This document shows positions 25,208 to 33,639 of a stretch of DNA of 62,370 nt, in pieces. How positions within the stretch are numbered: position 1 is the first letter of the stretch; every line of letters starts with the position of its first letter. The notes under the pieces were generated by a model, which saw nothing but the letters and a program-made list of their open reading frames with translations, did no database searches and was not told where the DNA came from. Location: positions 1 to 62,370 of IMG/VR virus record IMGVR_UViG_3300046457_000066; one strand, 5' to 3'. Source of the DNA: a virus. The position numbers were made by a program, and so were the translations under genes.

Positions 25208-26677
25208 ATGACTAACGGTGTCAAGGAACTCATAGCACTAGCGGTGTCTCAGGTGGGCATCAAGGAGAAGTACTCCAATGGCCACTGGGTCAATAACTCC
25301 AAGTACAACCAGTGGTTCGGACGCATTCCGGGTTACGGCGAGGACGGCTACGGCTATCCCTGGTGTGCTGCATTTCAGTCGTGGCTTCTCGACAAGACCG
25401 GCCTGAAGGCTCTAGGTCCTCGAACTGCCTCTTGCCTGGCTACGGTGGCGTGGTTCAAGGCTCGCAAGCGATGGTCTGCCTATCCCGCTCTGGGAGCACA
25501 AATTCTCTTCGGTCCCGGAGGCGGAACTCACGTCGGTCTCGTAGTCGGATACGACCGGAGCTACGTCTACACCGTGGAAGGAAATACCAACGTCTCGGGT
25601 GGGGCAGAAGGAGATGGAGTCTGGCGTAAGACTCGGGTACGTCGAGATACAAACGTCTACGGCTACGGGTATCCGGACTACTCTGGTGGGTCCCTCTCTG
25701 CTGATCCTGATGCCAGTAAGTTCGGCTACAAGTACAAGGAAGTCGCCACTGTTGCCGACCTGACTCCGAAGGCTACTGCCCCGGCTAAGACTCGGGTTGT
25801 AACCGTCAAGGCTGGCCAGACTCTCAGCGCGATTGCTGTTGCGGCTGGAATCACTCTCGCCACCCTTCTCAGTCTGAACACTGGGATCAAGGACCCCGAC
25901 AAGGTCCAGGCCGGGGACAAGGTCACTCTTCCGGCCGCTGTCCCTTCTACTCCGAAGGTGACCACTACTCCCACTCCTAAGGTCACACCCAAGCCGACTG
26001 TAAAGCCGAAGCCGAAGCCGACCAAGACCACCCCCAAGTTCACTGCTTTCCCTGGGGCTAAGTACTTCGGTCCCGGCAAGAGCAACAAGTATGTCACTCA
26101 GCTCGGTACCGCACTGATCAAGCACGGCTACAAGGACTTCTACAAGGTCGGGGCCGGGCCCAAGTGGTCTGAGTCTGACCGGCAGGCCGTTCAGGCTTTC
26201 CAGCGTTCTCAGGGATGGTCTGGCACCTCTGCCGACGGTATCCCCGGTAAGGAGACCTGGGATCGACTGATCACCGGCAAGAACATTCAGCCCCGAGTGA
26301 AGGCAGTTCGGGCTACGAGGATGAGTGCCTCTACCGGAAGGGCTTCTCTCACCTACTCGAACAACCTCGATGGGTGGATTCGTGAAGCTCTCGTCGTCAT
26401 GAAGGCTCACGGGATTCCCGGTACCTACGAAGGTATCCACCGGAACATCATCCGGGAGTCTGGTGGCAATCCTCGGATCTGTAACACCACTGACATCAAC
26501 GCTCAGAGGGGAACGCCTAGTTGCGGTCTTCTCCAGACCATCGCCCCGACGTTCAAGGCTTATCACGTCTCGGGAACTTCCTGGGATGTGTTCGACCCGG
26601 TAGCGAACATCGCCGCCGCTTGTAACTACGCCGCTCACAACTACGGGTCTATCGACAACGTGAACGGCCCTTACTAA
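25208..26677 (+). CDS. Modular endolysin (CHAP + LysM + PG-binding + SLT)
   Basis: A 489-residue enzyme; AAAGGA lies 6 nt before this ATG, preferred over an in-frame upstream codon. Order: a CHAP-type amidase/peptidase domain (YPWCAAFQSW with catalytic Cys, later GGTHVGLVVGY with His), LysM (VVTVKAGQTLSAIAVAAG), a Pro/Thr/Lys linker, a peptidoglycan-binding-1 domain (DRQAVQAFQRSQGW), and a lytic transglycosylase-like domain (IIRESGGNP, CGLLQTI). Two catalytic domains and two binding domains are unusual. Confidence 0.9.
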   Translation: MTNGVKELIALAVSQVGIKEKYSNGHWVNNSKYNQWFGRIPGYGEDGYGYPWCAAFQSWLLDKTGLKALGPRTASCLATVAWFKARKRWSAYPALGAQILFGPGGGTHVGLVVGYDRSYVYTVEGNTNVSGGAEGDGVWRKTRVRRDTNVYGYGYPDYSGGSLSADPDASKFGYKYKEVATVADLTPKATAPAKTRVVTVKAGQTLSAIAVAAGITLATLLSLNTGIKDPDKVQAGDKVTLPAAVPSTPKVTTTPTPKVTPKPTVKPKPKPTKTTPKFTAFPGAKYFGPGKSNKYVTQLGTALIKHGYKDFYKVGAGPKWSESDRQAVQAFQRSQGWSGTSADGIPGKETWDRLITGKNIQPRVKAVRATRMSASTGRASLTYSNNLDGWIREALVVMKAHGIPGTYEGIHRNIIRESGGNPRICNTTDINAQRGTPSCGLLQTIAPTFKAYHVSGTSWDVFDPVANIAAACNYAAHNYGSIDNVNGPY

Positions 26678-26690
26678 AAAGGAGATCATC

Positions 26691-26990
26691 ATGTCTGTTC
26701 TTAACTGGGTCAAGAAGAACCCCACTCTCGTCTACGCTGTCGCTGCTTCTCTTGTTCCCCTTGTCGCTTCGTTCGGTCTCCACTTCGACCAGGAACGAGT
26801 TCTCGGCATCGTGTCGGCCGCCCTGACCCTGGTTGCCGGTGGCTTCGTTCGTCGGTCGAGCCTGAAGGCTACGGCTGAGGCCCTGAAGAGGGTTCCTGCG
26901 GGCTATCTCAAGCTCTCCGACCTCTTCCCCCAGGCCGAGTACGGGACGCCGAACAACTACCTGTCCGAGGACGCCGAGGAGACTAAGTGA
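26691..26990 (+). CDS. Holin candidate
   Basis: A 99-residue protein between endolysin and protease. Two hydrophobic segments (LVYAVAASLVPLVASFGL and VLGIVSAALTLVAGGFV) are followed by a charged tail. Size, topology and position fit a class II-like holin that opens the membrane for the endolysin. AAAAAGGAG precedes the ATG. Confidence 0.75.
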   Translation: MSVLNWVKKNPTLVYAVAASLVPLVASFGLHFDQERVLGIVSAALTLVAGGFVRRSSLKATAEALKRVPAGYLKLSDLFPQAEYGTPNNYLSEDAEETK

Positions 26991-27838
26991 GGAAGCTTGC
27001 TGTGGGGGCCGCTGGCGTTGTGCTGGCGGCCTCCGGGCTCGTAGCCCAGTCCATCCCCTCCGAGGCCCCTGACGCGTCCGTGAAGGACGCTCGCAAGGTG
27101 CTGAAGCAAGAGGCAGCCATCCCCGGTACGTCGTGGTCTGTGGACCCTGAGACAGACAAGCTCGTCGTCACGGCCGACAAGACAGTCAAGGGTGATGACC
27201 TCGATCAGCTCAAGGACGTCGTAGACGAGCTGGGGGACAACGTCGAGCTAGAGCAGTCCAAGACTGTCATTCAGCCGTACGCCGTTGGTGGTGACGCTAT
27301 CTACGCCTCGGAGCGATGTTCGGCCGGACTCAACGTCCTCATGGCCGGTAACCCGTTCCTCCTGACGGCAGGCCACTGCGGTAAGACCGGAAGCCTCTGG
27401 AGCGATAAGAAGGGACTCACGGTCGGAACCATGGTCGAGAGTGTCTTCCCTGTCGATGACTATGCACTCATCAAGTACGAGGATTCCACTACCCCTGAAA
27501 GTGCAGTGAACCTGTACGAGGGGGTCAACAAGGTCTTCACGGTCGGCACTCCCACTGAAGGAATGCAGGTCGAGCGAAGCGGTTCAACGACCGGTGTTCA
27601 GCGAGGCCGCATCACTGGTCTCAATGCCACGGTGAACTACGGCAACGGTATCTCCGTTGACGGGCTCATTCAGACTGATGTCTGTGCTGAACCTGGGGAC
27701 AGTGGTGGTCCTCTCTTCTCGGGAGGTATGGCACTCGGTCTCCTGTCTGGTGGTTATGGCAACTGCAAGACTGGTGGCGCTACCTACTACCAGTCCCTCA
27801 ACGAGGTGTTCAGTAAGTACAACCTGACGCTCCCGTAA
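26987..27838 (+). CDS. Secreted streptogrisin-like S1 serine protease
   Basis: A 283-residue protein with a signal peptide (residues 1-~21), a short pro-region (SWSVDPETDKLVVTADKTV) and a chymotrypsin-fold domain. The catalytic triad is visible: H130 in LTAGHCG, D158 in VDDYALIKY, S239 in EPGDSGGPL. Cysteines 111 and 131 match the His-loop disulfide of streptogrisins. GTG start overlaps the holin TGA (GTGA), so it is co-translated with the lysis genes. Probably host-derived; may help lysis, prey on surface proteins, or act from the prophage. Confidence 0.88.
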   Translation: MRKLAVGAAGVVLAASGLVAQSIPSEAPDASVKDARKVLKQEAAIPGTSWSVDPETDKLVVTADKTVKGDDLDQLKDVVDELGDNVELEQSKTVIQPYAVGGDAIYASERCSAGLNVLMAGNPFLLTAGHCGKTGSLWSDKKGLTVGTMVESVFPVDDYALIKYEDSTTPESAVNLYEGVNKVFTVGTPTEGMQVERSGSTTGVQRGRITGLNATVNYGNGISVDGLIQTDVCAEPGDSGGPLFSGGMALGLLSGGYGNCKTGGATYYQSLNEVFSKYNLTLP

Positions 27839-27842
27839 CGAG

Positions 27843-27848
27843 TACACT
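27843..27848 (+). promoter_or_regulatory. -10 box of leaderless promoter
   Basis: TACACT ends 8 bases before the ATG at 27856, so transcription should start at or next to the start codon. No good -35 is seen. Confidence 0.45.
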
Positions 27849-27855
27849 GCCGACC

Positions 27856-28014
27856 ATGGAATTCACAGGAGATATCCAGGACATCGAGGTTCGGTATACC
27901 TGCCGGGCATGCCTCGAAGACTTCACGAACACATTTACGCCTGGGAAAGCCATCCCCGAACAAGTTGTGCACGAGGAGTGCCCAGAGGACCCGTCCTGGC
28001 AAACCAGTAAGTAA
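27856..28014 (+). CDS. Small zinc-finger-like protein
   Basis: A 52-residue acidic ORF with CRAC near residue 16 and a further Cys near 42. No ribosome site is present, but a -10 box sits at leaderless spacing. It ends the lysis region just before a two-way terminator. Function unknown. Confidence 0.6.
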   Translation: MEFTGDIQDIEVRYTCRACLEDFTNTFTPGKAIPEQVVHEECPEDPSWQTSK

Positions 28015-28028
28015 CTGAAGCACAAGAA

Positions 28029-28077
28029 AGCCCCCGCCTTCCCGGATGATCTCCAGGAGGACGGGGGCCTTTTCTTT
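28029..28077. terminator. Bidirectional terminator
   Basis: GCCCCCG (28030-28036) pairs with CGGGGGC (28062-28068), with A-rich and T-rich flanks on both sides, separating the convergent (+) lysis genes and (-) operon. Confidence 0.8.
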
Positions 28078-28078
28078 G

Positions 28079-28399
28079 TTAGGCAGTTCGTTCGATCAGG
28101 AACGGCGTCTTCTCATTGTTTCCCCTGACTCCGGAAACCGACTGCCGGGAGAAGATGTGATCCAACACGATCTCTACGGCCAATCCCTTACGAGGACCCT
28201 TGCACTTGATGAGAGTGCTGTCGGCCGGGCAACCGCACTCCGGATTGCAGTTCATCATCTTGTCCAGAGTTACAGCGGTTCCGATGTCGACCGAGTCTCG
28301 CCACTCTTCGATGTGAGCAATGACGGCTTTATCGATGTCCGGACGCGTTTCGTATATGTCCTGAGTGGTCACCGTGATGTGAGCCTGGAACTGATTCAT
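28079..28399 (-). CDS. Hypothetical protein with Cys cluster
   Basis: A 106-residue protein. N-terminal beta segment QAHITVTTQDIYE, then a helix and a CNPECGCP cysteine cluster that could bind a metal. It overlaps the upstream gene by four bases (ATGA) and is the last gene of the 28-32 kb leftward operon. No family recognised. Confidence 0.65.
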   Translation of the reverse strand: MNQFQAHITVTTQDIYETRPDIDKAVIAHIEEWRDSVDIGTAVTLDKMMNCNPECGCPADSTLIKCKGPRKGLAVEIVLDHIFSRQSVSGVRGNNEKTPFLIERTA

Positions 28400-29070
28400 G
28401 CTCTTCCCCCTGGATACCAGTGCTTCTTACGGAGGTACTCTTCCATGCCGTGTTTTCTGGCTCCGAGCCTCAGAGCCCCTTCGCTGACCCTGGTAAGGCT
28501 GCTCCATTCGGCAATCGTCTTACTCATTCCGAAGGCCGTGAAGAGTTCAAGGCCCATCGTGACCTTTCGCTCTTCCCCGTCGACGTTCATCATTCCGAAT
28601 CCGGGGTGGTCTGGTGCCCGTATAGATCCTGCTCTGGCAGCGAGGGGAGTAGTCGTCGCCCTCTCCTCGTCCCACCCCATGGCAAGCCTTCGAGCAAGAA
28701 CATCGTCAGGGACTCGACCCTTCTGCTTTGGTATGAGCCTCTCAGAAACCTCCCGGATTACCGGGCGATCGACGTTCCCACTGAACCACCAAACCTCGGT
28801 GGGTTTCCCCGAGGGCACCTCATTACCCCTGACTCTCCAGATGACCATCTGAGCGTCATCGGTAGCCTCGGGCCACTCATCCTCTGAGGACGCCGCGAAG
28901 GCGGCCTTGTAGCTGATCTCGTCCATCTCGCGAACAAGGCGGGTCCTACCTTTGCCGGTACGGACCCGAGAGGCCAGTTCCCTCTTTACACTCTCGGCGT
29001 TGGGCGAGTACTCCATGTCGTCCATAGAGTACCCACCCCCGTCCGGAACGTAGATATAGAAGACGGACAC
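28396..29070 (-). CDS. HTH-containing DNA-binding protein
   Basis: A 224-residue protein, GTG start overlapping the upstream stop (TAGGTG). The C-terminal 50 residues (SKTIAEWSSLTRVSEGALRL, then KHGMEEYLR) match the small helix-turn-helix often attached to phage HNH nucleases and homing proteins. The first 150 residues are unrecognised and contain many Trp and charged residues. Confidence 0.65.
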   Translation of the reverse strand: MSVFYIYVPDGGGYSMDDMEYSPNAESVKRELASRVRTGKGRTRLVREMDEISYKAAFAASSEDEWPEATDDAQMVIWRVRGNEVPSGKPTEVWWFSGNVDRPVIREVSERLIPKQKGRVPDDVLARRLAMGWDEERATTTPLAARAGSIRAPDHPGFGMMNVDGEERKVTMGLELFTAFGMSKTIAEWSSLTRVSEGALRLGARKHGMEEYLRKKHWYPGGRA

Positions 29071-29718
29071 CTACACGCCCCTTCGAGAACCAGGACTTCC
29101 GATGGTCTTCGGCTTCGGAGGGATCTTCAGTTCGTAAGGGCCGACCGGGTTGGAGGCCAGGTACTTGACGTACAGCTCTCGGAGTTGGCTCCGAACGGCT
29201 CGCCTGATCACTGCTGGAAGATCCTTGTTAACGCTGTACTCAGAAGCCATGGCCATATCCAGCATCTTGGCCAGGCTCTTACTCTTCACTGTCTGCTTGC
29301 AGGCGTCACAGCAGTTCCACGGGGAGGAGTAATCAAGGTCCACTCCGGGATTCACCGGGTCCACCATCCGAATCGGCTTCCGAGGGATGAATACCCACTT
29401 CGATTCCGGAGAGTGGCAGAAGTCGCAGGTTGTTTCCGCGCTGACTGGGTCTCCCTCTACCGGTACCGCTTCATGGCCGTAGTCGTATTCGGCGGAAGAA
29501 AGTACCTGTCCGTCTGGAGTGATGTACTCAAGGGAGTGGATGTAGACGATCTTCTCTTCATCGAACTCGTTTGTCCGATCGACGATAGAGAAGAGAGTCA
29601 GAGGATTCTTGCACTCACGGCAGACCATGAAGGGGCCGATCTGACCGAGCCTGGCCTTACCCTTCGGCTCCTGCTGCTCGCCGCCCTCGCGGGCCTTCCT
29701 GCGTCCACGCTTGCCCAT
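29071..29718 (-). CDS. Zinc-ribbon protein, unknown
   Basis: A 215-residue protein. Basic N-terminus (MGKRGRRKAREGG), then CxxC pairs at CREC (~33), CDFC (~98) and CCDAC (~137), suggesting zinc-binding ribbons, and a helical C-terminus ending in a Pro/Lys tail. Part of the DUF3987 ATPase operon. A DNA-binding or helicase-accessory role is plausible. Confidence 0.65.
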   Translation of the reverse strand: MGKRGRRKAREGGEQQEPKGKARLGQIGPFMVCRECKNPLTLFSIVDRTNEFDEEKIVYIHSLEYITPDGQVLSSAEYDYGHEAVPVEGDPVSAETTCDFCHSPESKWVFIPRKPIRMVDPVNPGVDLDYSSPWNCCDACKQTVKSKSLAKMLDMAMASEYSVNKDLPAVIRRAVRSQLRELYVKYLASNPVGPYELKIPPKPKTIGSPGSRRGV

Positions 29719-29719
29719 A

Positions 29720-30049
29720 TCAGAAGCCTTCCATGCGGAACAGAGTCTTGATGTTGTGACGGGTGACCGTCAGGTTGGCTTCTGCCAGGGTGATTGCTTC
29801 GCTGTAGGCCGAGAGGTGCGAGAGAGCCCAGGCCGCCCAGTCCTCGTTAGAGACCTCCTCCGAGAAGACAACCTCTCGAAGCTCCTCCCTGGCGTCACCC
29901 TCGACCTTCATGGCCTGCATTGCCAGGACCACCGAGGGAGACTCCTTGCGGAGGGCTGCTTTCTTGGTGCGCTCCCCCTGAGACTGCAACTGGTCGAACA
30001 GTTCCCTGACCTGCTCTTCCGGACTTCCGACCTGCTCTTCGTCGCTCAC
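29720..30049 (-). CDS. Hypothetical acidic helical protein
   Basis: A 109-residue, mostly helical protein (EEQVRELFDQLQSQGERTKKAALR; EANLTVTRHNIKTLF). Starts one base inside the stop of the DUF3987 ATPase gene, so it is probably co-translated and may act with it. Confidence 0.6.
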   Translation of the reverse strand: MSDEEQVGSPEEQVRELFDQLQSQGERTKKAALRKESPSVVLAMQAMKVEGDAREELREVVFSEEVSNEDWAAWALSHLSAYSEAITLAEANLTVTRHNIKTLFRMEGF

Positions 30050-31350
30050 TACGCCCCCTTGATGGCGAGTTCCGGAAGGTAGACCCTCTCGACGGGACGC
30101 CCCCCAGCACTCGGAATCTTTCGCACCTTGGCTCCGACCTTCGTAATCAGAGCGTCTACTTCATGCCTGTGCCTACGATAGCTGAACACCTTGGTTGTCA
30201 GGTGCGTTCGCGTGAGTCCGTCTTCTCCTGCCTGCTCCAATGCCTTGGTGAGGAGTTCAGCATCCTCTTCGAGAGTGATCTTACTCTTCGGAGTAGAAGA
30301 GATGGTAGTGATGTTCTTTTCAATGTACCGAGCGGATTCAATCGAGTAGTCGACGATGGCCTTGGCCGCTTCGAGGTCTTCCTTGTAGATGTGCTGCCTC
30401 TCATTCATCAAGGCATATACGGCCGCGATTCGCATCACGTAGGGAAGGCGACGTGTAGTGAACTGCTTCATCGTCTCGGAGTCACCTTGAGTGTCATTGT
30501 ACTCGGGGTAGATTTCGGAGATGTAGAACTGCTTGGCATCCTCGGTGAACGTCACTACTCCCTCTTCCTGGGCGAACGGAAGAGCCATGCGAAGTCGGTC
30601 AGTGATCTCACTCAGACGCTCATCGTAGTCAGAGGGGCGCTCAGGCCAGGGAAGCTCGTGAGGCATCTCAACGAACATCGGAAGGAAGCGGTTGTACGTA
30701 CCGCCTGCCATGTCGTGAGACTTGAGCTTGGCACCAAACTCGGTAGGAGTCACATGTCCGAGGACAGTGATGTGAGGGTTGGTCGAGTGGTACGCGTCCT
30801 TGGTGTGGATCGCCAAGTCCTTGCCGTCCCAGGCGTCCCGCAGTACGGGGCCGAGGGTTCCACCCTGAGACTTGGACATGACGGCCGCGAACTCGGTAGA
30901 CGTCACAAGCATCTGCTTGATCGACTCGACTTCGGGCAGTCCATCTACCATTTCAAGGTTCTCGCCAACACCCATGTTGTCGCTGAGCTTGACGTCACGA
31001 ACCGAGTAGGTGAGGCCCTCCCCCGTAGAGAGGGAAGGAGTGCGGCAGTTGGCCCAGAAGTACTCGTCAACGCCTGCCATGAACGAGGCAGTCACGTTGT
31101 CGGCGGTTCCCTTGCGGCCGATGCCGGTCTCTCCCATGAGGATGAACCAGACGTTGACCGGCTGAGTGATGGGACCAGTGACCCTGCGACCGGTACCGAT
31201 CATGCACGAGTACGTAGCGAGAGTGGTTGCCAGGATTCCGGCCGGGTCCGCCTCGGTGTGCGGGGTGACCAGATCGAGTATGTCTCCTGCGATCCCGTGC
31301 CACGCCTTACGCGAAAGAACCGGTCGATCCTTAGTGGGCTCGAAGGCCAC
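30049..31350 (-). CDS. DUF3987-type primase/helicase ATPase
   Basis: A 433-residue protein with a RecA/AAA core: a P-loop region FILMGETGIGRKG near residue 70, later TSTEFAAVMSKSQ and HITVLGHVTP strands, as in DUF3987 proteins found in phage and mobile-element replication modules. The last 80 residues form a winged-helix-like domain (LTRTHLTTKVFSYRRHRHEV). It may unwind or load at an origin. This is a second replication-type gene separate from the main cluster. Confidence 0.75.
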   Translation of the reverse strand: MAFEPTKDRPVLSRKAWHGIAGDILDLVTPHTEADPAGILATTLATYSCMIGTGRRVTGPITQPVNVWFILMGETGIGRKGTADNVTASFMAGVDEYFWANCRTPSLSTGEGLTYSVRDVKLSDNMGVGENLEMVDGLPEVESIKQMLVTSTEFAAVMSKSQGGTLGPVLRDAWDGKDLAIHTKDAYHSTNPHITVLGHVTPTEFGAKLKSHDMAGGTYNRFLPMFVEMPHELPWPERPSDYDERLSEITDRLRMALPFAQEEGVVTFTEDAKQFYISEIYPEYNDTQGDSETMKQFTTRRLPYVMRIAAVYALMNERQHIYKEDLEAAKAIVDYSIESARYIEKNITTISSTPKSKITLEEDAELLTKALEQAGEDGLTRTHLTTKVFSYRRHRHEVDALITKVGAKVRKIPSAGGRPVERVYLPELAIKGA

Positions 31351-31565
31351 TACTTCACCTCGTCTTTAAGAGATTCGAACTGGAACTGATGAACTACTCG
31401 ACCCACGTAGCCGTAAGGGGACCCTATCGGCTTCCTCCTGACGGCGATGTTGACCCACACATCCCCATCGAACTCCGTCATCTCATGCTGAAAAACGTAG
31501 ACCCAGGTTCCATACGTCTTCTTGAACTTCGTCACCGTTCGGCGTTCAAGACTCTCGCGGGCCAC
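31350..31565 (-). CDS. Hypothetical beta-rich protein
   Basis: A 71-residue protein, basic then aromatic (WVYVFQHEMTEFDGDVWVNI). GTG start overlaps the upstream TAG. Unknown function; part of the same operon. Confidence 0.6.
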   Translation of the reverse strand: MARESLERRTVTKFKKTYGTWVYVFQHEMTEFDGDVWVNIAVRRKPIGSPYGYVGRVVHQFQFESLKDEVK

Positions 31566-32119
31566 TACTTCATCCCCTTGAACTCTTCGTAGATGGAAGG
31601 CCAGTCGGCATCACGAAGGTGCGCCCCCTCGATCTCGGTTGCATCTCCGAGCTTTGAGGTAGCCGACTCGATGAACGCTTCGAGCGAAGTGTAGGTCATG
31701 GCCTCCCACCACTCACTACCCATCTCCCTGTCGGAGAGGAGAGCCCGGATGACTCCTCGGGTGGCTGCGCTTTCCCCAGTCATCTCCTCGGTGATGCGCT
31801 CGATGCCTTCACGAGTGTGAGTGCGAGCGATGGACTCGGCAGTTACGTTCTTCTCCTTGACCCTCAAGAGGCCGTTGTCGAACGCGTACTTCTGAGCACT
31901 GTCGAAGGAGTCGAAACGAACCCCGTTGTGTACCGGGTGCTTCACGGTCTGGAAGTCCACACCGGTCGGCTTGCCGACACTCAGTTCCACACGGCCCTTG
32001 TGTCCCGCCTCGTTCCTCGCGATGGCAGGAGAAGTGACACCGACGTTCGTGTCAATGAACTGGTACCAGACGAGCCAGTCAGTTGCGTAGACGATTTCAG
32101 TAGCCAAAGGGACCCCCAC
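31565..32119 (-). CDS. Hypothetical protein, first gene of DUF3987 operon
   Basis: About 184 residues. N-terminus ATEIVYATDWLVWYQFIDTN looks conserved; residues 105-150 are helical. The start is uncertain: GTG at 32119 or TTG at 32107, the latter behind GGGGGTCCC. A terminator hairpin lies just upstream, so a promoter between 32120 and 32136 is implied; TATCTA at 32122-32127 could be a -10. Confidence 0.6.
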   Translation of the reverse strand: MGVPLATEIVYATDWLVWYQFIDTNVGVTSPAIARNEAGHKGRVELSVGKPTGVDFQTVKHPVHNGVRFDSFDSAQKYAFDNGLLRVKEKNVTAESIARTHTREGIERITEEMTGESAATRGVIRALLSDREMGSEWWEAMTYTSLEAFIESATSKLGDATEIEGAHLRDADWPSIYEEFKGMK

Positions 32120-32135
32120 ACTAGATACGACAGAC

Positions 32136-32159
32136 GAAGGACCCCGGTTGGGGCCCTTC
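32136..32159 (-). terminator. Terminator after surface-protein gene
   Basis: GAAGGGCCCC and GGGGTCCTTC form a stem with one mismatch and a 4-nt loop. On the minus strand it lies downstream of 32218-33138. Confidence 0.65.
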
Positions 32160-32199
32160 GAGCTGTCTATGACTCTAGTACCTGGCGAGCCAAGTTTCA

Positions 32200-32214
32200 A
32201 ACTAACTAAGTAAG
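32200..32214. repeat. Six-frame stop cassette, copy 4 (partial)
   Basis: AACTAACTAAGTAAG, lacking the TATC part, between the stop codon of the minus-strand gene at 32218 and its terminator. It is oriented against that gene, yet TTAGTTAG still provides TAG codons on the minus strand. Confidence 0.65.
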
Positions 32215-32217
32215 TTC

Positions 32218-33138
32218 CTAGGTCGCTTCTGGGCCAGGCTCCGGGGTGGGCTCCTCGCTCGTCGCTTCCGGCGTCGGCTCCTCCTGGGGGACATCCCGGG
32301 GAGCTGCCTCGGTGAGAACGTCGGCGGCCTGGGCTGACTCCACTGTCTGTTCGGTCAGTTCCTCGGTGACCTCGGCGGCCTTCTCAGGCTCGGTGATCAC
32401 TGCCGTCTCGGTGACCGACTCGTGGGTCTCAGGGTTGGTCACGGTGACCTCGACCTTGGCCGGTTCCTCGGGTGTTGCATTGGTCGGGTCCTCGACCACT
32501 GCTGTGACGTTGACCAAGATCGGCTCCTCGTAGGCGACAAGGGTAAGTTCGCTGTCCGCCTTGGGTCCGGGCTGAGCCAAGACCGTGCCGGATATGACGG
32601 CTCGTCCCTGTGCGTCCATGTGAACCTTGACGACCGTGCCGGGGGTCTTGCGCTCCTCGGCCCTGGCCACGATCGGGAGCACCCAGTTAGGGACCTGTTC
32701 GAGGCCGGGGACTATCTCTTCCAGTCCTTCTCGGAGCTGGGACTTCGGAGTCTCAGACGGCGACGGCTTGGGGGTCTCGTCGTCGTCTGTCAGGAAGTCT
32801 GAGACGGCGTCGGCGATGCCACTGAAGAGGCCGCCATCGTCGTCCTCGTCCTTGCCCTTGTCCTGTTCCGGCTTGGGCCACAGTGAGGGACTCAGGGGGA
32901 CCATCGGAACCTGTGGGGCTACCCAGCCGCCGTACGGTCTGATGTTGTTGGGGCCTTGGAAGGTCCCTGGAACATCTGGGTTGGGGTAGGGGGTCATTCC
33001 GGGCTTGGAAGACTCGTGAGAAGCGTCGTCCTTAGTCAGCCGGGTTCCGGCGCTGAGTTCGATCGCTCCCATCGAGACCAGGAGCAGGCATCCGAAGACG
33101 CCTGCCGAAATGAGCACCGGTGTGGGGGGTCTACGCAC
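32218..33138 (-). CDS. Membrane-anchored, Pro/Glu-rich surface protein
   Basis: A 306-residue protein. RRPPTPVLISAGVFGCLLLVSMGAIEL is a short cytoplasmic end plus one membrane segment. The rest would be outside the cell: a Pro-rich spacer (50-95), an acidic stretch, a possible beta domain (165-215) and a C-terminal Glu/Pro/Thr-rich tail (PTPEATSEEPTPEPGPE). GTG start with AAGGA upstream. It has its own terminator and lies beside the integrase, the place for lysogenic-conversion genes. Superinfection exclusion is possible. Confidence 0.7.
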   Translation of the reverse strand: MRRPPTPVLISAGVFGCLLLVSMGAIELSAGTRLTKDDASHESSKPGMTPYPNPDVPGTFQGPNNIRPYGGWVAPQVPMVPLSPSLWPKPEQDKGKDEDDDGGLFSGIADAVSDFLTDDDETPKPSPSETPKSQLREGLEEIVPGLEQVPNWVLPIVARAEERKTPGTVVKVHMDAQGRAVISGTVLAQPGPKADSELTLVAYEEPILVNVTAVVEDPTNATPEEPAKVEVTVTNPETHESVTETAVITEPEKAAEVTEELTEQTVESAQAADVLTEAAPRDVPQEEPTPEATSEEPTPEPGPEAT

Positions 33139-33355
33139 TGGTGGTCCTTGTGGGGGTGGGGCTGTGGTACGGCGCTGTTGTCGTTGGTCAACGGTTCAAC
33201 CATGGTGCCACAGGCATATGCATCCAATGCTCAGATTTTCACTATATGAAAACACTGTTGCCAAAGTCTTATCGGCATCCTGACCAGGAACGTCCTCAGT
33301 TTCCTGAACTCGGTTTCAGGTGTCGGCTCGGGCGGCATGGTGGGACCCTTGAGAT

Positions 33356-33637
33356 ATGGGCGTAGGGATGTCGTGGGGAGCCCTGGGGCACGGACAAGCC
33401 TGGGGCGAGTACCCATCGGTGGAAGAGTGCGCACGGGCCTTGAACCGCTCCTTGCGGCGCACGTTGTCCTACATGGGCCCGGACTTCCGGGGGTGCTTCT
33501 TGAAGCACTCGGTGCACGTGCTGAGAGTGGAGATGTGCACAGAGGGGCTGCATAGCGTCTGCCGTGGGAGGCGATGGCATGGGAGTCACGGGACGGCTTG
33601 GGTCGCTCTGTATCCCCACGGTGGAGGGGCAAGCTAG
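33356..33637 (+). CDS. Hypothetical protein near attP
   Basis: A 93-residue ORF with strongly G/C third positions, which marks it as coding rather than the antisense ORF on the other strand. It has WGEYPSVEECARALNRSLRRTLS, a probable helix, and four Cys. No ribosome site is evident. Between 33140 and 33355 I see no convincing gene. Confidence 0.5.
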   Translation: MGVGMSWGALGHGQAWGEYPSVEECARALNRSLRRTLSYMGPDFRGCFLKHSVHVLRVEMCTEGLHSVCRGRRWHGSHGTAWVALYPHGGGAS

Positions 33638-33639
33638 AC

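Noticed and set aside
30163-31389. 408-codon plus-strand ORF
   Set aside because: Exact antisense of the DUF3987 ATPase gene; no domain-like sequence and no ribosome site.
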